64,000 nt of DNA from Timema cristinae (lineage: Eukaryota > Arthropoda > Insecta > Phasmatodea > Timematidae), in contig JBCFYV010011164.1 in assembly GCA_039000515.1 (NCBI GenBank), positions 38,186,734 through 38,250,733 on the forward strand, in the 5' to 3' direction. A model generated the notes under the pieces. The model made no database searches and was not told the DNA's origin. It saw only the letters and a list, made by a program, of their open reading frames with translations. The position numbers and the translations under genes were made by a program. This document shows, in pieces, positions 12,656-41,369 of this stretch; the first letter of the stretch is position 1, and the number at the start of each line of letters is the position of its first letter.

Positions 12656-12682
12656 CCCTGAATTTAGTAAAAATCCCCATAT

Positions 12683-12839
12683 GTAAGGCTTTATTTCAAA
12701 CCAGAAAATTATCATATGTATATATATTTCGGTAGGATAAACGTCCATTTAGAACGGAAGTAAACATTTCCTTCTGGAAGGTCTTTTATCCTAACTAAAC
12801 AACTATAAGGTAGGATTCGTGTACGAAATAAAGCCTTAC
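12683..12839. mobile_element. Short MITE with 15-bp perfect TIRs
   Basis: GTAAGGCTTTATTTC at 12683-12697 is exactly repeated in inverted orientation at 12825-12839, and an inner pair GGATAAA/TTTATCC lies within. If the TA inside each end is the duplicated target, the element would be a mariner-type MITE. The superfamily is not certain. Confidence 0.6.
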
Positions 12840-13189
12840 AAGCGAGCTTCCTTCAAATATTATCGTATATATTAGGCTACACCAACTTATTAAAAGAAAA
12901 AACTAACCAGTTTCGAACTTTGATATGCTTTTCAAAGCTTTTGCTAACATATTTATTTCATTGAACTAATCACACATTGATGTATCTCATATATTCAATC
13001 AAATTAATGAACGATGTCAAAATACCACATTGCCTTGTATAGGTGTAGGAGAGAAAGATATACCTGATAATTTCTTTCTCTTTAACACAATGGCATGCAT
13101 ACGACAGCTCGAAAATTTCAGCCACTGATGTCCATCCAGTTATATAATAGAGATCAATGGTTAGGTCCAGTTTAAAATCAGCTGATTGG

Positions 13190-15790
13190 AGGGAGCTGAT
13201 GAAACAGTTGTGCCAGCCAAAGAGACAAGAAATAACTTAATGCTAGGATTAAGTAATACATAAGTAATTTTAACTTATCGGCCTATTGTACTCTTGTCCT
13301 GTTTTGGTAAAATCATGGAACACTTAGTTAAAGCACGTCAATAACGATTTCTGGAAATGAAAGAACTCCTTAATCCTATGCAATTTGATTTTAGAAAGGG
13401 ACGCTCCATACTTAATAGCCTCTCTCTATTAGTTTCTGATATTCAAATTGATCTATCACAAAACTCAATTATATCAGCTATTTTCCTCGATATACAGGGT
13501 CCGTACGATAATGTCGAGCATTCTGTGTTATTGGATACACTTTTTCGCCTGGATTGTTCTAGCAAAATATTTTACTGGTTAAGCTATCTATTTCACTGTA
13601 AAGTTAAGACAAGCTAGATCATCTCCAAGAACTAAACGAAGGGGCCTACTACAGGGATCAGTGTTCAGTCCTCTGTTATATGGAGTTTATTCGAACAATA
13701 TTGATAGCTCTTTTCCAGTTGGTAAAACGACTATACAGTATGCGGATGACGTGGTAATATACGTTCGCTCTTGTAACTTGTCAGAGGGGGTAGGTAAGTT
13801 ACATTCAGTGTTTCCTTTGCTTTCAAATTGGTTGACAGATCCCTTTTTTACTTTAAATGTATCTAAATGTTTTGCGGTAATCTTCATCCGACATAGAGTG
13901 CGAGATAACTCAATTAGGCTAGTTTATGAAGGCTGTCAAATTCAGGTACAGCTGACGGTGCGATTTTTAGGCATGCCACTAGACATGAAGGGATCTCGAC
14001 TCCCTGATTTTTTAAAACCATCTGGAATATGTGACAGGTTTATAAATACTATGAGATCAGTGGCGGATGTCTCGTGGGGCTCTCACCCATATACAATGTT
14101 ACAAATGTACCGTGGGCTTATACGGTCTAGATTGGTGTATGGGTGTTTCCTTTGCTTTCAAATTGGTTGACAGATCCCTTTTTTACTTTAAATGTATCTA
14201 AATGTTTTGCGGTAATCTTCATCCGACATAGAGTGCGAGATAACTCAATTAGGCTAGTTTATGAAGGCTGTCAAATTCAGGTACAGCTGACGGTGCGATT
14301 TTTAGGCATGCCACTAGACATGAAGGGATCTCGACTCCCTGATTTTTTAAAACCATCTGGAATATGTGACAGGTTTATAAATACTATGAGATCAGTGGCG
14401 GATGTCTCGTGGGGCTCTCACCCATATACAATGTTACAAATGTACCGTGGGCTTATACGGTCTAGATTGGTGTATGGGTGTTTTTTATATCACACTGCAT
14501 CACGATCCACACTAGCAAAGCTGGATAAGATCCAATATGCAGCTTTAAGACTGTGCCTGGGCGCTTGTCGTACATCACCAACCAATGCACTCTTTACTGA
14601 AGGGGGAGAACTCCCTTTATTTCTTAGATGCCGTCTGTTGGCAGACAAGTTTTTTATTAAAGATTGTTGAACTTATAGTTATCTGCGACGCAGACTTTGG
14701 ATCCTTACAAATTATGTGGAAACAAAACAATATTGGTTAAACAAAACATGTCCTTCTCTGGTGGATAGTTTTTTGGGTTTGAATGAATTCCGTCAGTATA
14801 TTTTTTCTCTTCCGTATCCGGTACAGTGTTTCACTGGAAGGCATGATGCCCTTTGGAATGTACCAGTGGTGTTATCTATTCCTGATTCAGGAATAAAAAA
14901 AGTTACCCATCCGATCGAACAGAAGTTAAATGCATTAAGGTATATGAAAGAAAGATGGAGTAAATACACACTTATATTTACCTTATATGACCTTCTATGA
15001 CATTAGTATTAATTATGGTCGGTCATATAGACTACAATCCAATGCAGCAATATTTACAGCGGAATTATTTGCTATCCTACAGGCATTGAAATATATCTTA
15101 TCTTTACGTCCGCAGCTTGTAGTGGTATTATGCGACTCCCGTAGCGCTTTGGAGTCTATAAGTCAAGCCCTCCATCACACCCAATGATAATTCAAATACT
15201 CGAAGAGTGTGCCTCTCTACGAGATAGTGGCTACAAATTGGGGTACCAATGGATTCCTAATCACGTGGATATAATGGGTAATGAGAGAGTAGAAAGTTTG
15301 GCATCTAGTGTAAATTTATTTTCTCTTGTACAGGAAATCCCGCTACCGTAGAGCGCTTTATACCGAGGGTAAAATACAGAAGTAGGGCTAAATGGAGCGA
15401 ATGGTGGGAGACAACGTTCCATCAGAAAGAAAACTGGTACCATGGGGTTTATGGTACAAAATTAGTTACAGGTTACACCATGGTTTTCAGGAGTTAAGGG
15501 CACTTGAAAGTTTATTTGTACAATAACCCACCTTCGGCTCGGGCACGCCTACACGAAAGACCGACTTTATTTGTTGCGTAAGGTACCGTCCTCACATTGT
15601 GTGGTTTGCCACGTTCCGGAAACATTAGAACATATATTTATGACCTGCCCTGTACATCAGTTGGCTCGGGGAAATTACATTTTTAATTATATTACAAACT
15701 TTTCTTTATTTAATGTATTACTCTCAGACAACGTTATTTTGTATAGAAGGCTGTACAATTTCCTTCTAAATATAAATATGTTGGTGTAGA
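13190..15790 (+). pseudogene. LINE (reverse transcriptase + RNase H), dead
   Basis: A 5'-truncated non-LTR retrotransposon. The reverse transcriptase begins near YRPIVLLSCFGKIMEH (about 13273), has a stop at 13342-13344, then runs through FRKGRS, IFLDIQGPYDNVEH and the catalytic YADDVVIY (about 13738-13761). After the 335-bp duplication it resumes as YGCFLYHTASRSTLAKLDKIQ and ends at 14670. A linker at 14716-15000 leads to an RNase H domain: TAELFAILQALKYI, VVLCDSRSALESI (14987-15187), then WIPNHVDIMGNERVESLAS (about 15250). A terminal Cys-His knuckle, C..C with HIFMTC, lies at 15571-15789. RNase H with a terminal knuckle is typical of I-group LINEs, but the exact clade is not certain. Frameshifts near 13610 and 15000, the duplication and the stops make it inactive. 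Confidence 0.85.
13808..14477 (+). repeat. Perfect-looking 335-bp tandem duplication
   Basis: Bases 13808-14142 are repeated at 14143-14477 with no difference that I could see, inside the LINE reverse transcriptase. The copies meet at a GTGTTT microhomology. Because 335 is not a multiple of three, the duplication shifts the frame and alone would kill the protein. Absence of divergence points to a very recent event or an assembly artefact. Confidence 0.9.
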
Positions 15791-15799
15791 TACGAATAA

Positions 15800-16900
15800 A
15801 ATATGTCGTCCCGGTTATCTCGTAGAAATTCGTGGTGAGATAGGGCTAGGTTAGTTGGGTCAGAACTGGAGTGAACTAATAAGAAATAAAGAAAGTGGAA
15901 TCGGGAGTAAATTAAATACAAGTGCTCCTGGCTTAGTAAAGATAATATCTTCAGTGCCATTGAAGAAAGAAGGGGGAAAAAAGTAATTTTAAATGTACAG
16001 TAGCTAATAATCATCTTAAAAAGTCAATATTTTTCTATTGATTAAAAAAAATAGGCCACTTAAAAGTTAAAGTAATAATTTGGTAAAAGAAATGAAATTT
16101 TTAATTTTAAAGCTTTGTGTCAAAGCTTTTTGGAGACCAAAAACTATAGCTCCATGTCTGGAACTATAATTTTTTTTCTTTTTCTAAAAATGTCCATTTT
16201 TTTGTTCGTGTTTGGTTATGCGCCTTAATATTAAAAAAATATTAACTTCTGAACCGTTTGAGCTACAGTAATTTTATGATTACTAAAAGATTTGATTTTT
16301 GATGTATATCATCATTAAATTAAGAGAGTAAGTAAAGAAAAGAGTATAACCAGTAAACAAATTAGTTAGTATTTTTGGTAGTGTCGGGGTGGTCTAAAAC
16401 TTCTTTTCGACATTGTATATACGTTAATAAAGTAAAAATCTAATCAATGTTGACTGTATAAAAACTTAGTACATTTTCCCCCCCGAAAATCATCTAACCA
16501 GATTCCTACCGTAGTTCGCGCGTTTGCGCATTGTTTGATGCTCATAAACTATTGGTCGGGATCTTCTTGCAAAATACTTTGATAGATGAATTGGTGTTGA
16601 TTCATTGGATGTAAAAACTCATGTTCTACACCTATCATACTATCAAACATATTATTATACAACTTGATAAGAAGAGATCTACGTCGTAATGATAAGAATT
16701 CAAGTATTACGTGTCTTGTTACAGATAAGATGGCATAGAATTCTCAACAATCTAAAAATCTGTTGTCTTTCATCTTGATCTAGGTTATCGGTAGCATGAA
16801 TGAGAGCAGAGTAAAATGGATTTATGTAATTTCGTTCTTGGTAAGTAGGCCTATATTTAAAAAATAATAATACAGGAGCTTACCGTCTAGTCGGCAGCAT
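15800..16900. other. No gene seen
   Basis: AT-rich spacer after the LINE. A minus-strand frame at 15766-16014 has no recognisable features. A hairpin-like AAAGCTTTGTGTCAAAGCTTTT lies near 16110-16132. Confidence 0.45.
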
Positions 16901-16909
16901 TCCCGGTTT

Positions 16910-17150
16910 TTGTTCAACAGATCTAGTAATATATTATTCCCAGATCCAGTGCTTGGAATTTACAAATGATAACTATAGATGACGGGGAGATCGAGTTTCG
17001 AATCGTGGTCGGGTGTACTGAGGGTAATTTAGTTTTACACTCTACCTCCACGCAAATGCGGGTACACTCCCTTAAATATAGACTTTCTAATCTCATAAAC
17101 CATTAATGTAGTTAATTATTAAGTACATAAGCGTATTACCCGAATGGGTT
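16910..17150 (+). repeat. SINE copy, family B
   Basis: GACGGGGAGATCGAG, B-box-like TTTCGAATCGTGGTCGGGTG, CACGCAAATGCGGGTACACT and the tail GCGTATTACCCGAATGGG are all present in family order. The head is degraded. Confidence 0.7.
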
Positions 17151-17219
17151 GTGAGAGGTGATGAATAAAAAGATAAATACTTTTTTGATTATTTTTTAAA
17201 TGATAAATTGAGGTTAAAA

Positions 17220-17440
17220 TTCCCTTTGTTGCACCGCGTCTTGCTACACGTCCTAGCTGTCTGGTTTTAATCGCACAAATAGGATATATTATATTAGGAA
17301 GTTTGAATTCAGAGAAAATGGATCTCTGTGTACAGTAATTAGAAAGAGAAACCATTTAGAGAGGGTAAAAAACCACTTCACTACCGAGGACAGGATTGAA
17401 CCCTGACCTAACTATGATGACTAGCAAACTAAACTAGATG
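17220..17440 (-). repeat. SINE copy, reversed
   Basis: The tail (GCACCGCGTCTTGCTACACG at about 17231) and the head region (GAGGACAGGATTGAACCCTGA at about 17381) appear in reverse order, with AAACCATTTAGAGAGGG between. This is an old family-B copy in inverted orientation next to the 16910 copy. Confidence 0.6.
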
Positions 17441-17608
17441 AGTTTGAAGTTTATTTTGCATGCCTGCCAATGTTGGTATCTTTATGTTTATTATAATACG
17501 CCTACTTTTTTTTTTAGTTACATACTTTTCGTTGTGCTGCTTTCGGTGTATTTTGAAAATATATTAGGTCTACTCATCAAAATGCTGCATGTTTTGAGGA
17601 GTCCAAAC

Positions 17609-17632
17609 AATAAAAAAAAAAAAAAAAAAAAA
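17609..17632. repeat. Poly(A) tract
   Basis: A run of more than 20 A follows AAACAAT. It may be the tail of a retroposed fragment, though no adjacent body was recognised. Confidence 0.7.
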
Positions 17633-17671
17633 ATTTAATCACCTATTTTAGTGACCTAACAGTATTAAGCT

Positions 17672-17870
17672 GTCACTTACATGTTAATTGGTCTACTGAT
17701 AACTGGAAGATTGAGGCTCAAATCCCGGTTGGGCATAATAAGGGCCGTTTTTTCTAAATTGTTTCCCACCATCCTTCCACACAAATGCTGACCGTCCCTA
17801 TTTTAAAATGCTTACTTCCTCATCTCCAACACCATTAGAGTAGGTGATAATCATAATATAACCTGAACAC
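17672..17870 (+). repeat. SINE copy, family B, degraded
   Basis: AACTGGAAGATTGAGGCTC, AAATCCCGGTTGGGC (B-box region), TTTTTTCTAAATTGTTTCC and CACAAATGCTGACC occur in family order. The tail is lost. Confidence 0.6.
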
Positions 17871-17966
17871 GGTGATAAAAATATATATGTGGTATTTATT
17901 TCCGACTGCTATAGCTATTCATTATAGGCTAGGTTGGATTTTTTTTCAAGTATTTTGGAAGAAAAA

Positions 17967-18118
17967 TGTGGGGAATGCCAGGCCTCCACCGTGGTTCGGA
18001 TTCACGTTAAACTGTAGGTCCTTCATTTCATCTCACAATCACCCTACATTACACATTATAGCGTAAGTGCGTATAACCCGAATGGGTAGTAAGACGCGGT
18101 GCTAATAATAATAATAAT
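17967..18118 (+). repeat. 5'-truncated SINE, family A
   Basis: It starts at TGTGGGGAATGCCAGGC and matches the 3' half of the intact copy at 26611: CCACCGTGGTTCGGATTC, GTAGGTCCTTCATTTCATC, CGTATAACCCGAATGGG, GTAAGACGCGGTGC and an (AAT)n tail. 5' truncation fits LINE-driven retroposition. Confidence 0.85.
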
Positions 18119-20970
18119 GGAAGAAAAATCTCTTGCTAAAAAGAGACAAACACCAAAACACAATTATGCTGTATGCTAGTCATTATAAAAATGGTTCTTG
18201 GTTAGTTACTATGGTCATAATAAAATAATTTATTTTTCCCATTCTATATGAATGGTGTTGTCTACTTGATCGTATATTTAGAAGCTCAGGAGTGTTTAGT
18301 TAATTGCATCTTGAAATTATCTTCACCAAACTATTGGGTCGTCAGCTTTCTTTCTTCTTACTATAATGACTCATCAATGAGTACCCTGCTCGGTTTTTAT
18401 TTAGGTTATCTTCTGATACTTCCCCTACACCAGATAGTATCCTGGGTGGAGGACATAGCTCTAGGTCATTGGTAATCTAACTGTGGTGTGGTTGAGATCC
18501 TGGTGGTTCCCTAACAAGACCACAGAGGAAAAATAAATATGTTGTGAAAGAGCTAAAGGGTGTAACCTATATTAACAGGAAGTCCACTAAGTCAACAATA
18601 CTTTGTACTACAAGTAGTGGCCTACATTTAAAATGTTGATGAGAAACACTCAAATTAAAGAGTTTCTTTTTTACTGACTTGATAAACAGATAGGGGATAG
18701 TCCCTTAATAGAGAGCATAAACAAAATATTTTCTTTGTTTTATAACAATATATTTATATTTTCTTCTTACTTTTACACACTTAAGAAAATGTAGAGTTGA
18801 ATAATACTAACATTTATATAAGGTTTCGAAAGTATTTATAACTATCCAATTAAAATAAAACGGACCAAAATTACACATTCGAACACAAATATTTACAAAC
18901 TTGCTATTAAGATTTATGGCTCGTAAGTTACTGTTCATATCAATATCTATGACATAACCAACATTATATCACTGCACAAGTCATTCATTATCTGTAATGT
19001 CATTAAAAATATAATGGGAGATTTTAAATTGCTTACTTCATCGATATTAATTTAAATTTAAATGTATTTTTGCATATAGGCCTAAGTCAAATAATATAGC
19101 TTGGTAAAAATTGTAGTAATAACAGAGCATTTGTTCTAAAAAATGACTGGACATCTGGATACACTTTTTAAGGTTTTGAGTTATTTTAAATGGACACTAA
19201 GAATTTTTTCCCAACAGGATATAAGAATATTAGGCCCTAATTAATTTGCAAAATTTAAGCTTGTTATGAAAAAAGTATAAATTAGGTTGGTTTAGTGTTT
19301 TTCTTTTTGGCTTTTTCACACTGATAATTTAATTTGGGAGATTGTTTTAGGTGTGCCATGAATTCTCAAATTCAAATTAGCACATTAGAAGCTTAATTTT
19401 TAAAGCAATATGGCTGACCGATATCCTGTAAGTTGAGCAATTTTTTATTTAATCCAAATATCTAAAACATTTCTTATTGTTATTTACATATAAATTAATT
19501 TTCTGTATACATTTATTATTAAATTTAATCATAAAATATTTTGGTTAAAAATATTTCAAATAATATATAATATGATTGGTAGGCTACTGTCTCCATCACA
19601 TACATTAATAGAATTTCCAGCTTCGGCAAGGGGACAGGTAGGTAGTATATTAAGGCGGGTAGTACACATTCGCATCAATTCTTACGTTGGGTACCTACCT
19701 AGTGGTCTGCTCTTGGGAAACATTTCAGAAATAATACTCAAGATAGTCAACAGAAAGTTAATACTCTGCCCTTTCTACACATAATCAACTAAAGTGATAG
19801 TTTGGATGATGTACAAACCTGTCACATCAATAATGGGAGTAATCAAGCCAGTCTAGACCTTTTTCAGCAGACAATAGAACACACAGGCAACTAGGACAAG
19901 GACTAGAAATGGGGTGATGCAGACAATTAAGGAACTTGGATATGTTAGAAGGTAACAATGCTTGCTAATGATCACATCACTGATGTATTATTTAGACATG
20001 AGTCGAATCCACTATTTTACAATTTGAATCTCAAATCCAAATCTTCAATTTACCTTCGAATCTCGAAATCATATCTAAATCTTGTAAAAAATGACAAACA
20101 TAAGAGGAAATTTAGGAATATAACTAAGTTAATAATAGAAAGTCAAGATACTAACTTTAATGATAAGATTTTTTGCTAAAATGTATTTATTAATACATTA
20201 ATTCACACATTGAGTAAAGTGTTAAATCAATGGGCCGGGATTGGGTTGTTAGGTTTTCCTATAGCTATGTCGGAACTGAACAACTAATAGTATTAGAGCT
20301 CTAAAACAAATTACAATTTAAAATTCGAGAAAATTATATTTTTTTCTAAACTTGAGAATCTGATATTTTCTTGAATCTTTGAATATCAAATATCCTTAAG
20401 AATTGTATGGATTTGAGGACTGAAGATCTCATTCTTAGTATTATTATGAGATATTTAACATGCAATTTTGAACTGTCTGATTATGCTAGCACACAAATTA
20501 CAAAATAACTTTTTCCTAAAACAGACCCAACATCCAGGCTGTTGATTCATAACTCTTATTAAGGGAATATTTTAATCTCTTCAATGATAGATTCTTATGC
20601 ATATGCGCTACCTGCTGATCTAAGTTGTTAGACAAAATTAGTTTAAAGAGTATGTTTATCACTAACAAACTCAACTCACCCGTAAGAAGGAGTCCACAGT
20701 GGGTGGCACTAACTTTGTGTGTAGTCATCTGACTTCATCTTATATAGTCAGTGCTATGCCAAATGGGAGCATCGACACAGTCAATCGTCTTAACTGCCAG
20801 AATTCCTCTTGTTGCAAATATTTGGCCATACAACAACTAAACTATTGCCATTGTCAGTCGGTAGAAGAGTCCAGAAATGTAAAGTACCACAGTATATTTA
20901 TATTTTGGTATGAGAGGGTCAAAATCAAGTCAAGTACTGTATTACTTTTGTTTTTTTCTGTACATTTCAG
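18119..20970. other. No supported gene; likely 5' region of the transporter gene
   Basis: No long or conserved frame is seen. A short ATG-led stretch at 19410-19427 followed by a consensus donor GTAAGT (19428) is in the correct phase to join the exon at 20971. It would leave the first membrane helix too short, so at least one further exon would be needed. Confidence 0.35.
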
Positions 20971-36982
<16,012 letters not shown>

Positions 36983-38944
36983 CACATACATTCCATTTAA
37001 AATTAAATCAATGCAATATCATTAAATTAAAAAATGCTTGTTTATCCTTCTAACAATGATTTGGCCCAGTATGATGTCTTAGCATATACCTTGAAATATT
37101 TAATGACCCACTCACTACCTGTCTTTTTTGAATTTTCTACCGATTATTATAGTAGAATTTATACCTTCCTTTTTTCTCTCTCTTTTAAACATTTTATAGC
37201 TTGGTTTGGTATCCTTTTTAAAGTGTCAATTGATTGACACATAAAATATGATATTATAGCTTCATCTTTTTATGTTAGGTAGAATTTGTCTGGTTTGTTT
37301 TTCTATTAACTTTTTTTTTTATAAACCAACACTAGTTAGGTGAAGCTGGTTCATTTTTTAAACAGTATTCTGTAAGCGACTAGTGTTTCTATTACTGAGT
37401 GAACCAACACAACTATAATATAATTGGGAAATAATTAAAATTGGTCTCTATGTAAGATTAATCGATATTGCTCAAATTCTTAGATATAATGAGAAACATT
37501 CATTGACTTACATTTAATAAATATTAGATTCTTGAATAAGTGTAAGTTTTCAAAGTCTTGAGTAAAGCGGCTGTGACTAGTTTGATAGACTTTGTTTTAA
37601 ACTGTGACACTTTGTGTGGCTAACACATGAGTAATAGATGAATTTAATGCTGATTGACATCACACAAGTTTGTGATAGTGTTTGAATTTAAAAAAATTAA
37701 TCGAAATATAGCTAAAAGTAAATGTTTCTTTTAAAACTATAAACTTGCTCAATCAAATCTACAAACTTGTTGAAAATTGACTCAAAATATACCATATAAC
37801 TGCTAATTTAAAACAACCAAATATTAACAATCCAAATAGTGAATACATGTTGTTGACTTTGTTATGTTATACATATTGGCAATCCTATAAAGTTATTTAT
37901 TTAATGTGATTAATTGGTGCTAAAAATATATACAAATTTCTAGTTTTACACTATTTTTTATTATTGTATCAAAGCTATATTGTGTTAAAATATTATTTTA
38001 TGCAATAAAGATTATATCCTAATAGATTAAGTTAAACATGGTTTTAGAAATTGCATATTTATATGGGTAAAAAAAAGTACAACAAATGTTATGTTTGTGA
38101 AACTGTCTTTTTTCCTTTAAGGCGTGAAAGAGTTATGTGATGAAGTAAATTGCAGTGGTCTGTTATTTGATTGAAAATATTTAAAATGTTGACTTTATAA
38201 TGTGCTGTTTATTTACGAATTAAAGAGATGTAACATACCATTAATTTAAACACTGATTTTTATAGGAAGTGGACCACTAAAGTTGATTGAACGTCACTAA
38301 AATTTGGCAGTGTATAGATATATTTTATTAAATTAATTAATTAAAAAGCTTCAAATAATATTTCTTAATGATAACTGTAAATTATATCTTAAGTTCATTA
38401 ATTAAACAAATAAAATATATAATTACGAAAGTAATATTTTTATCTACACCATTGTGGCATAATGAATTTCCAATTTTCAAATAACAGGCTTCCTCTGAAA
38501 ATCAGACTTTAAATTAACATTGTGTTTGAAATGATTCAAACTAATAAAAATAGAAACAAATAAAATGTAAGTTTACTATATAATTGATTGCAACACCCCA
38601 TTACAATTGAGAATATTAGATATTGAAAGTATTTACTAGCTTTGGAAGCTTCAATAATTGTATTTATATTCATATTAACTTTAGTAAGGAGAAATTGATT
38701 GAGAATATTATGTAAGGAACGAGCTTGTGAGAATATTAGATCACTACATATAATAATTGAGAAAGAGATAATTCCAGTAATCCTATTAAAAACAAAATAG
38801 GCCTTATTCAAATATTAGATTAGAATTTGTAATATAATGATTAGATGAACATTTAGTTAATATGTAATTTGTAATATTACAATGTTAAAGTTAACGGAGC
38901 TAGTATATACCTACCTTAATAATAAATACATACCAACTCGGTGT
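36983..38944 (+). other. 3' untranslated region and spacer
   Basis: No further exon is seen after the transporter stop. AATAAA at 38004-38009 is a plausible poly(A) signal; closer A/T-rich variants exist. Beyond that the sequence is AT-rich with no feature to the SINE at 38945. Confidence 0.4.
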
Positions 38945-39195
38945 TGTTGTTGGCTAATGCGCTAGTTTCGTGTTGAGCTTGACTGCTGAGGACGGGGAGA
39001 TCAAGGTTCGAATCTCGGTCGGGTGAACTGGGGGGGGGGGTTCCCTAAATGGTTTTCCACTCTCCCACCACGCAAATGCACGTTCACTTCCTCTGAATTC
39101 AACCTTCCCAATTCCTAACCCATTAGCGTAATAATTAGTATCTAAGCGTATAACTCGGACGGGTAAACTGTGCAAAATAAATAAATAAAATAAAA
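38945..39195 (+). repeat. SINE, family B
   Basis: Head GTTGTTGGCTAATGCGCTAG, GACTGCTGAGGACGGGGAGA, B box GGTTCGAATCTCGGTCGGG, a G9 run, CACGCAAATGCACG and a GCGTATAACTCGGACGGG tail are followed by AAATAAATAAA. Confidence 0.85.
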
Positions 39196-40220
39196 ATAAA
39201 TACATTACCATTATGATGTATCTTGAAATGAACTAGATTATTTTATTCTTCCTAATATTTGAAATAATTTATTAAAATGCATTAAAAGTTCTCTACAATG
39301 ACATGTTTTGAATTAAATCATTTTACAATAGCTACAAAATAATCATTTTACAATAATTTAAATACATTAGGTGCAAAATGTTGAGAAAAATTGGTATGCC
39401 TATTAATCTCTTATTATAAATGATTACATATGTATGGCTCTTAGTGAATTTGTAGGGTTGCCCCACAAGAATAATTAATACCTTTGTGTGTGTAACATCT
39501 TTGGTTATATTAAGTAGTTTTTTTTGGTCAATTGTTGTTTGCCATGTTTTCATCTTGGTTAATTTGTATGATTAATAAAATGTTATTAATTATTTTTTAA
39601 CTACTAGAGTGTTCATTGAATGTGTAATAACTAAACACAAAATTACCATTTATTTTGCTCTAAATAATTACATGATGGATAATGTATTTTTTTCATTCAT
39701 TCAAGGTATTTAACTTGTAATTTTTGAATCAACTAATTATATCAACACACAAGGATTTCTACGAGTGAGGGTGAAAGAACCTACCAATTTTGCCAAGAGA
39801 AGTATTTTCACATACCTTTAAGGTTCTTTTACATGCAACAATAGACATGGGATCAACAGCCTTATTTCCCCTCCAAAGAAAGTTGTTTAGAGTGGTGCCT
39901 TGAACCATTCAACCTCTCAAGTGGATCTTAAGTTGTTAATAATATTGATTGTAAAACATACTAGTGAAAATAGCAATCTTTCACGAATTTGAATCAAGTA
40001 AATGGTTAATTAAGCCTGAAAACACAATACTATAATTTTTATGTTTTCACATAATTTTATTACTTACTCGATAGCATTAATAACTCAAAAGTTCACTGCT
40101 ACACTTACTAAAGTACTCCAGCTATTCCTATCTTGAACTGGTTCTATCCAGTCCACCTCATTACACCCTATCTCTTCAGGTCCATTCTTACAAATGTTAT
40201 CCTCCCATTTGCGTCTAGGT
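39196..40220. other. No gene seen
   Basis: AT-rich sequence without recognised repeats or coding frames, up to the hAT terminus at 40221. Confidence 0.5.
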
Positions 40221-41057
40221 CAGGGGTGTCAAAATGGCCTGCGCCTAAATATGAAATAATAATAGGAATATGGCCCGCAGTTACAAACTGGTCTGTGCCC
40301 ATGGTGTATTTTGAGCTTGGGATTGGATTGCCTCTTTGAATATAGAGAATTACCGTATTATTCTAAAGTTAGGTGGTTGGGTCTGATCAAAGCTTTAACA
40401 CGATTTTTTGAATCCAAAGACTATTGAAATATTTATGGCTGAAAAAAATGGTCCAGTCAAGGAAGTTAATGACAAGTCATAGGTGATAGATTTAACTCTT
40501 TTGGTTGATATTATACAGCATATTAATTCACTTAATGTTCAACTTCAGTGAAAGGGCCAAATCATTACACAATTAAATGACCACGTTAAAGCCTTCCAAA
40601 CCAAACTTAGACTTTGGGAAAACCAGCTTGCTAACAAAAACTTTGCTCACTTCCTTAAGCTCAAAACAAGTGTGGAAACCTATAATGACACATCCAACCT
40701 CAATAATTACGTTACACTAATCCATTTTCAATTGGTGTTGAAAGTGTAAAGGAAGAAATGCAGCTGAATTAATTGATTTTCAATGTAATTCTCTTCAAGA
40801 CTCGTTTATGAAAGTATCCCTACCAAAGTTATACTTGAAGTATTTGGGTGATAATTATCCCACAATCAAAATGAACGCAGCTAATATACTATCCATGTTG
40901 GAAGTACATACATTTGTGAACAGTTTTTATCCCTTTTAAAATTGAATAAATTCAAGCTAAGAAGTCAGCTTACAAATGAAAATTTACATAGAACAATGAG
41001 GATTGATTCAAGTCAAAATATTTTTAAAGATTTTGATAATTTCATAAGTGGAAAGTG
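40221..41057 (+). pseudogene. hAT remnant (GTF2IRD2-like)
   Basis: The left terminus CAGGGGTGTCAAAATGGCC is typical of hAT elements of this type. From about 40430 broken frames give DIIQHINSLNVQLQ, then HVKAFQTKLRLWENQLANKN, and finally GSTYICEQ with KLRSQLTNENLHRTMRI (about 40895-41010). This is the order of the C-terminal half of GTF2IRD2-like hAT transposases. There are many stops and frameshifts and the zinc-finger and N-terminal catalytic regions are gone. The right terminus was not found. It belongs to the same broad family as the copy at 22022. Confidence 0.7.
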
Positions 41058-41369
41058 ATACCAGATTTCCAACAAACAATAGATGTGATAAATTACCATC
41101 CTGGCATTTTGTTTTAAATGAAAAATATTTGAAATTTGGACTAAGTTTAATATTAGCTACTATCTTTGCCATAACTATTTATTTTATCAATTGTTTTTTA
41201 ATATTGTAAATTGAAAATTTTTCTTTTAATTTGCCTTTTGTGTCTACATTCAAATATAACATATTTGTAGAAATCAATGTACTTTAAAAATGAAATGGTA
41301 TCGAGGGGGAAAAAAAATGATAAGCTATTTAATTTTGTATGAAAATTAAAATGTATAATATAATATATA

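Noticed and set aside
18248..18475. 75-codon frame with YLGYLLILPL considered as the missing transporter helix 1
   Set aside because: It lacks the residues expected before DLF in MFSD9, and no donor in the right phase follows.
19410..19427. First coding exon of the transporter (ATG followed by GTAAGT)
   Set aside because: Phase and Kozak context fit, but joining it directly to 20971 leaves about half of membrane helix 1 missing; kept only as a possibility.
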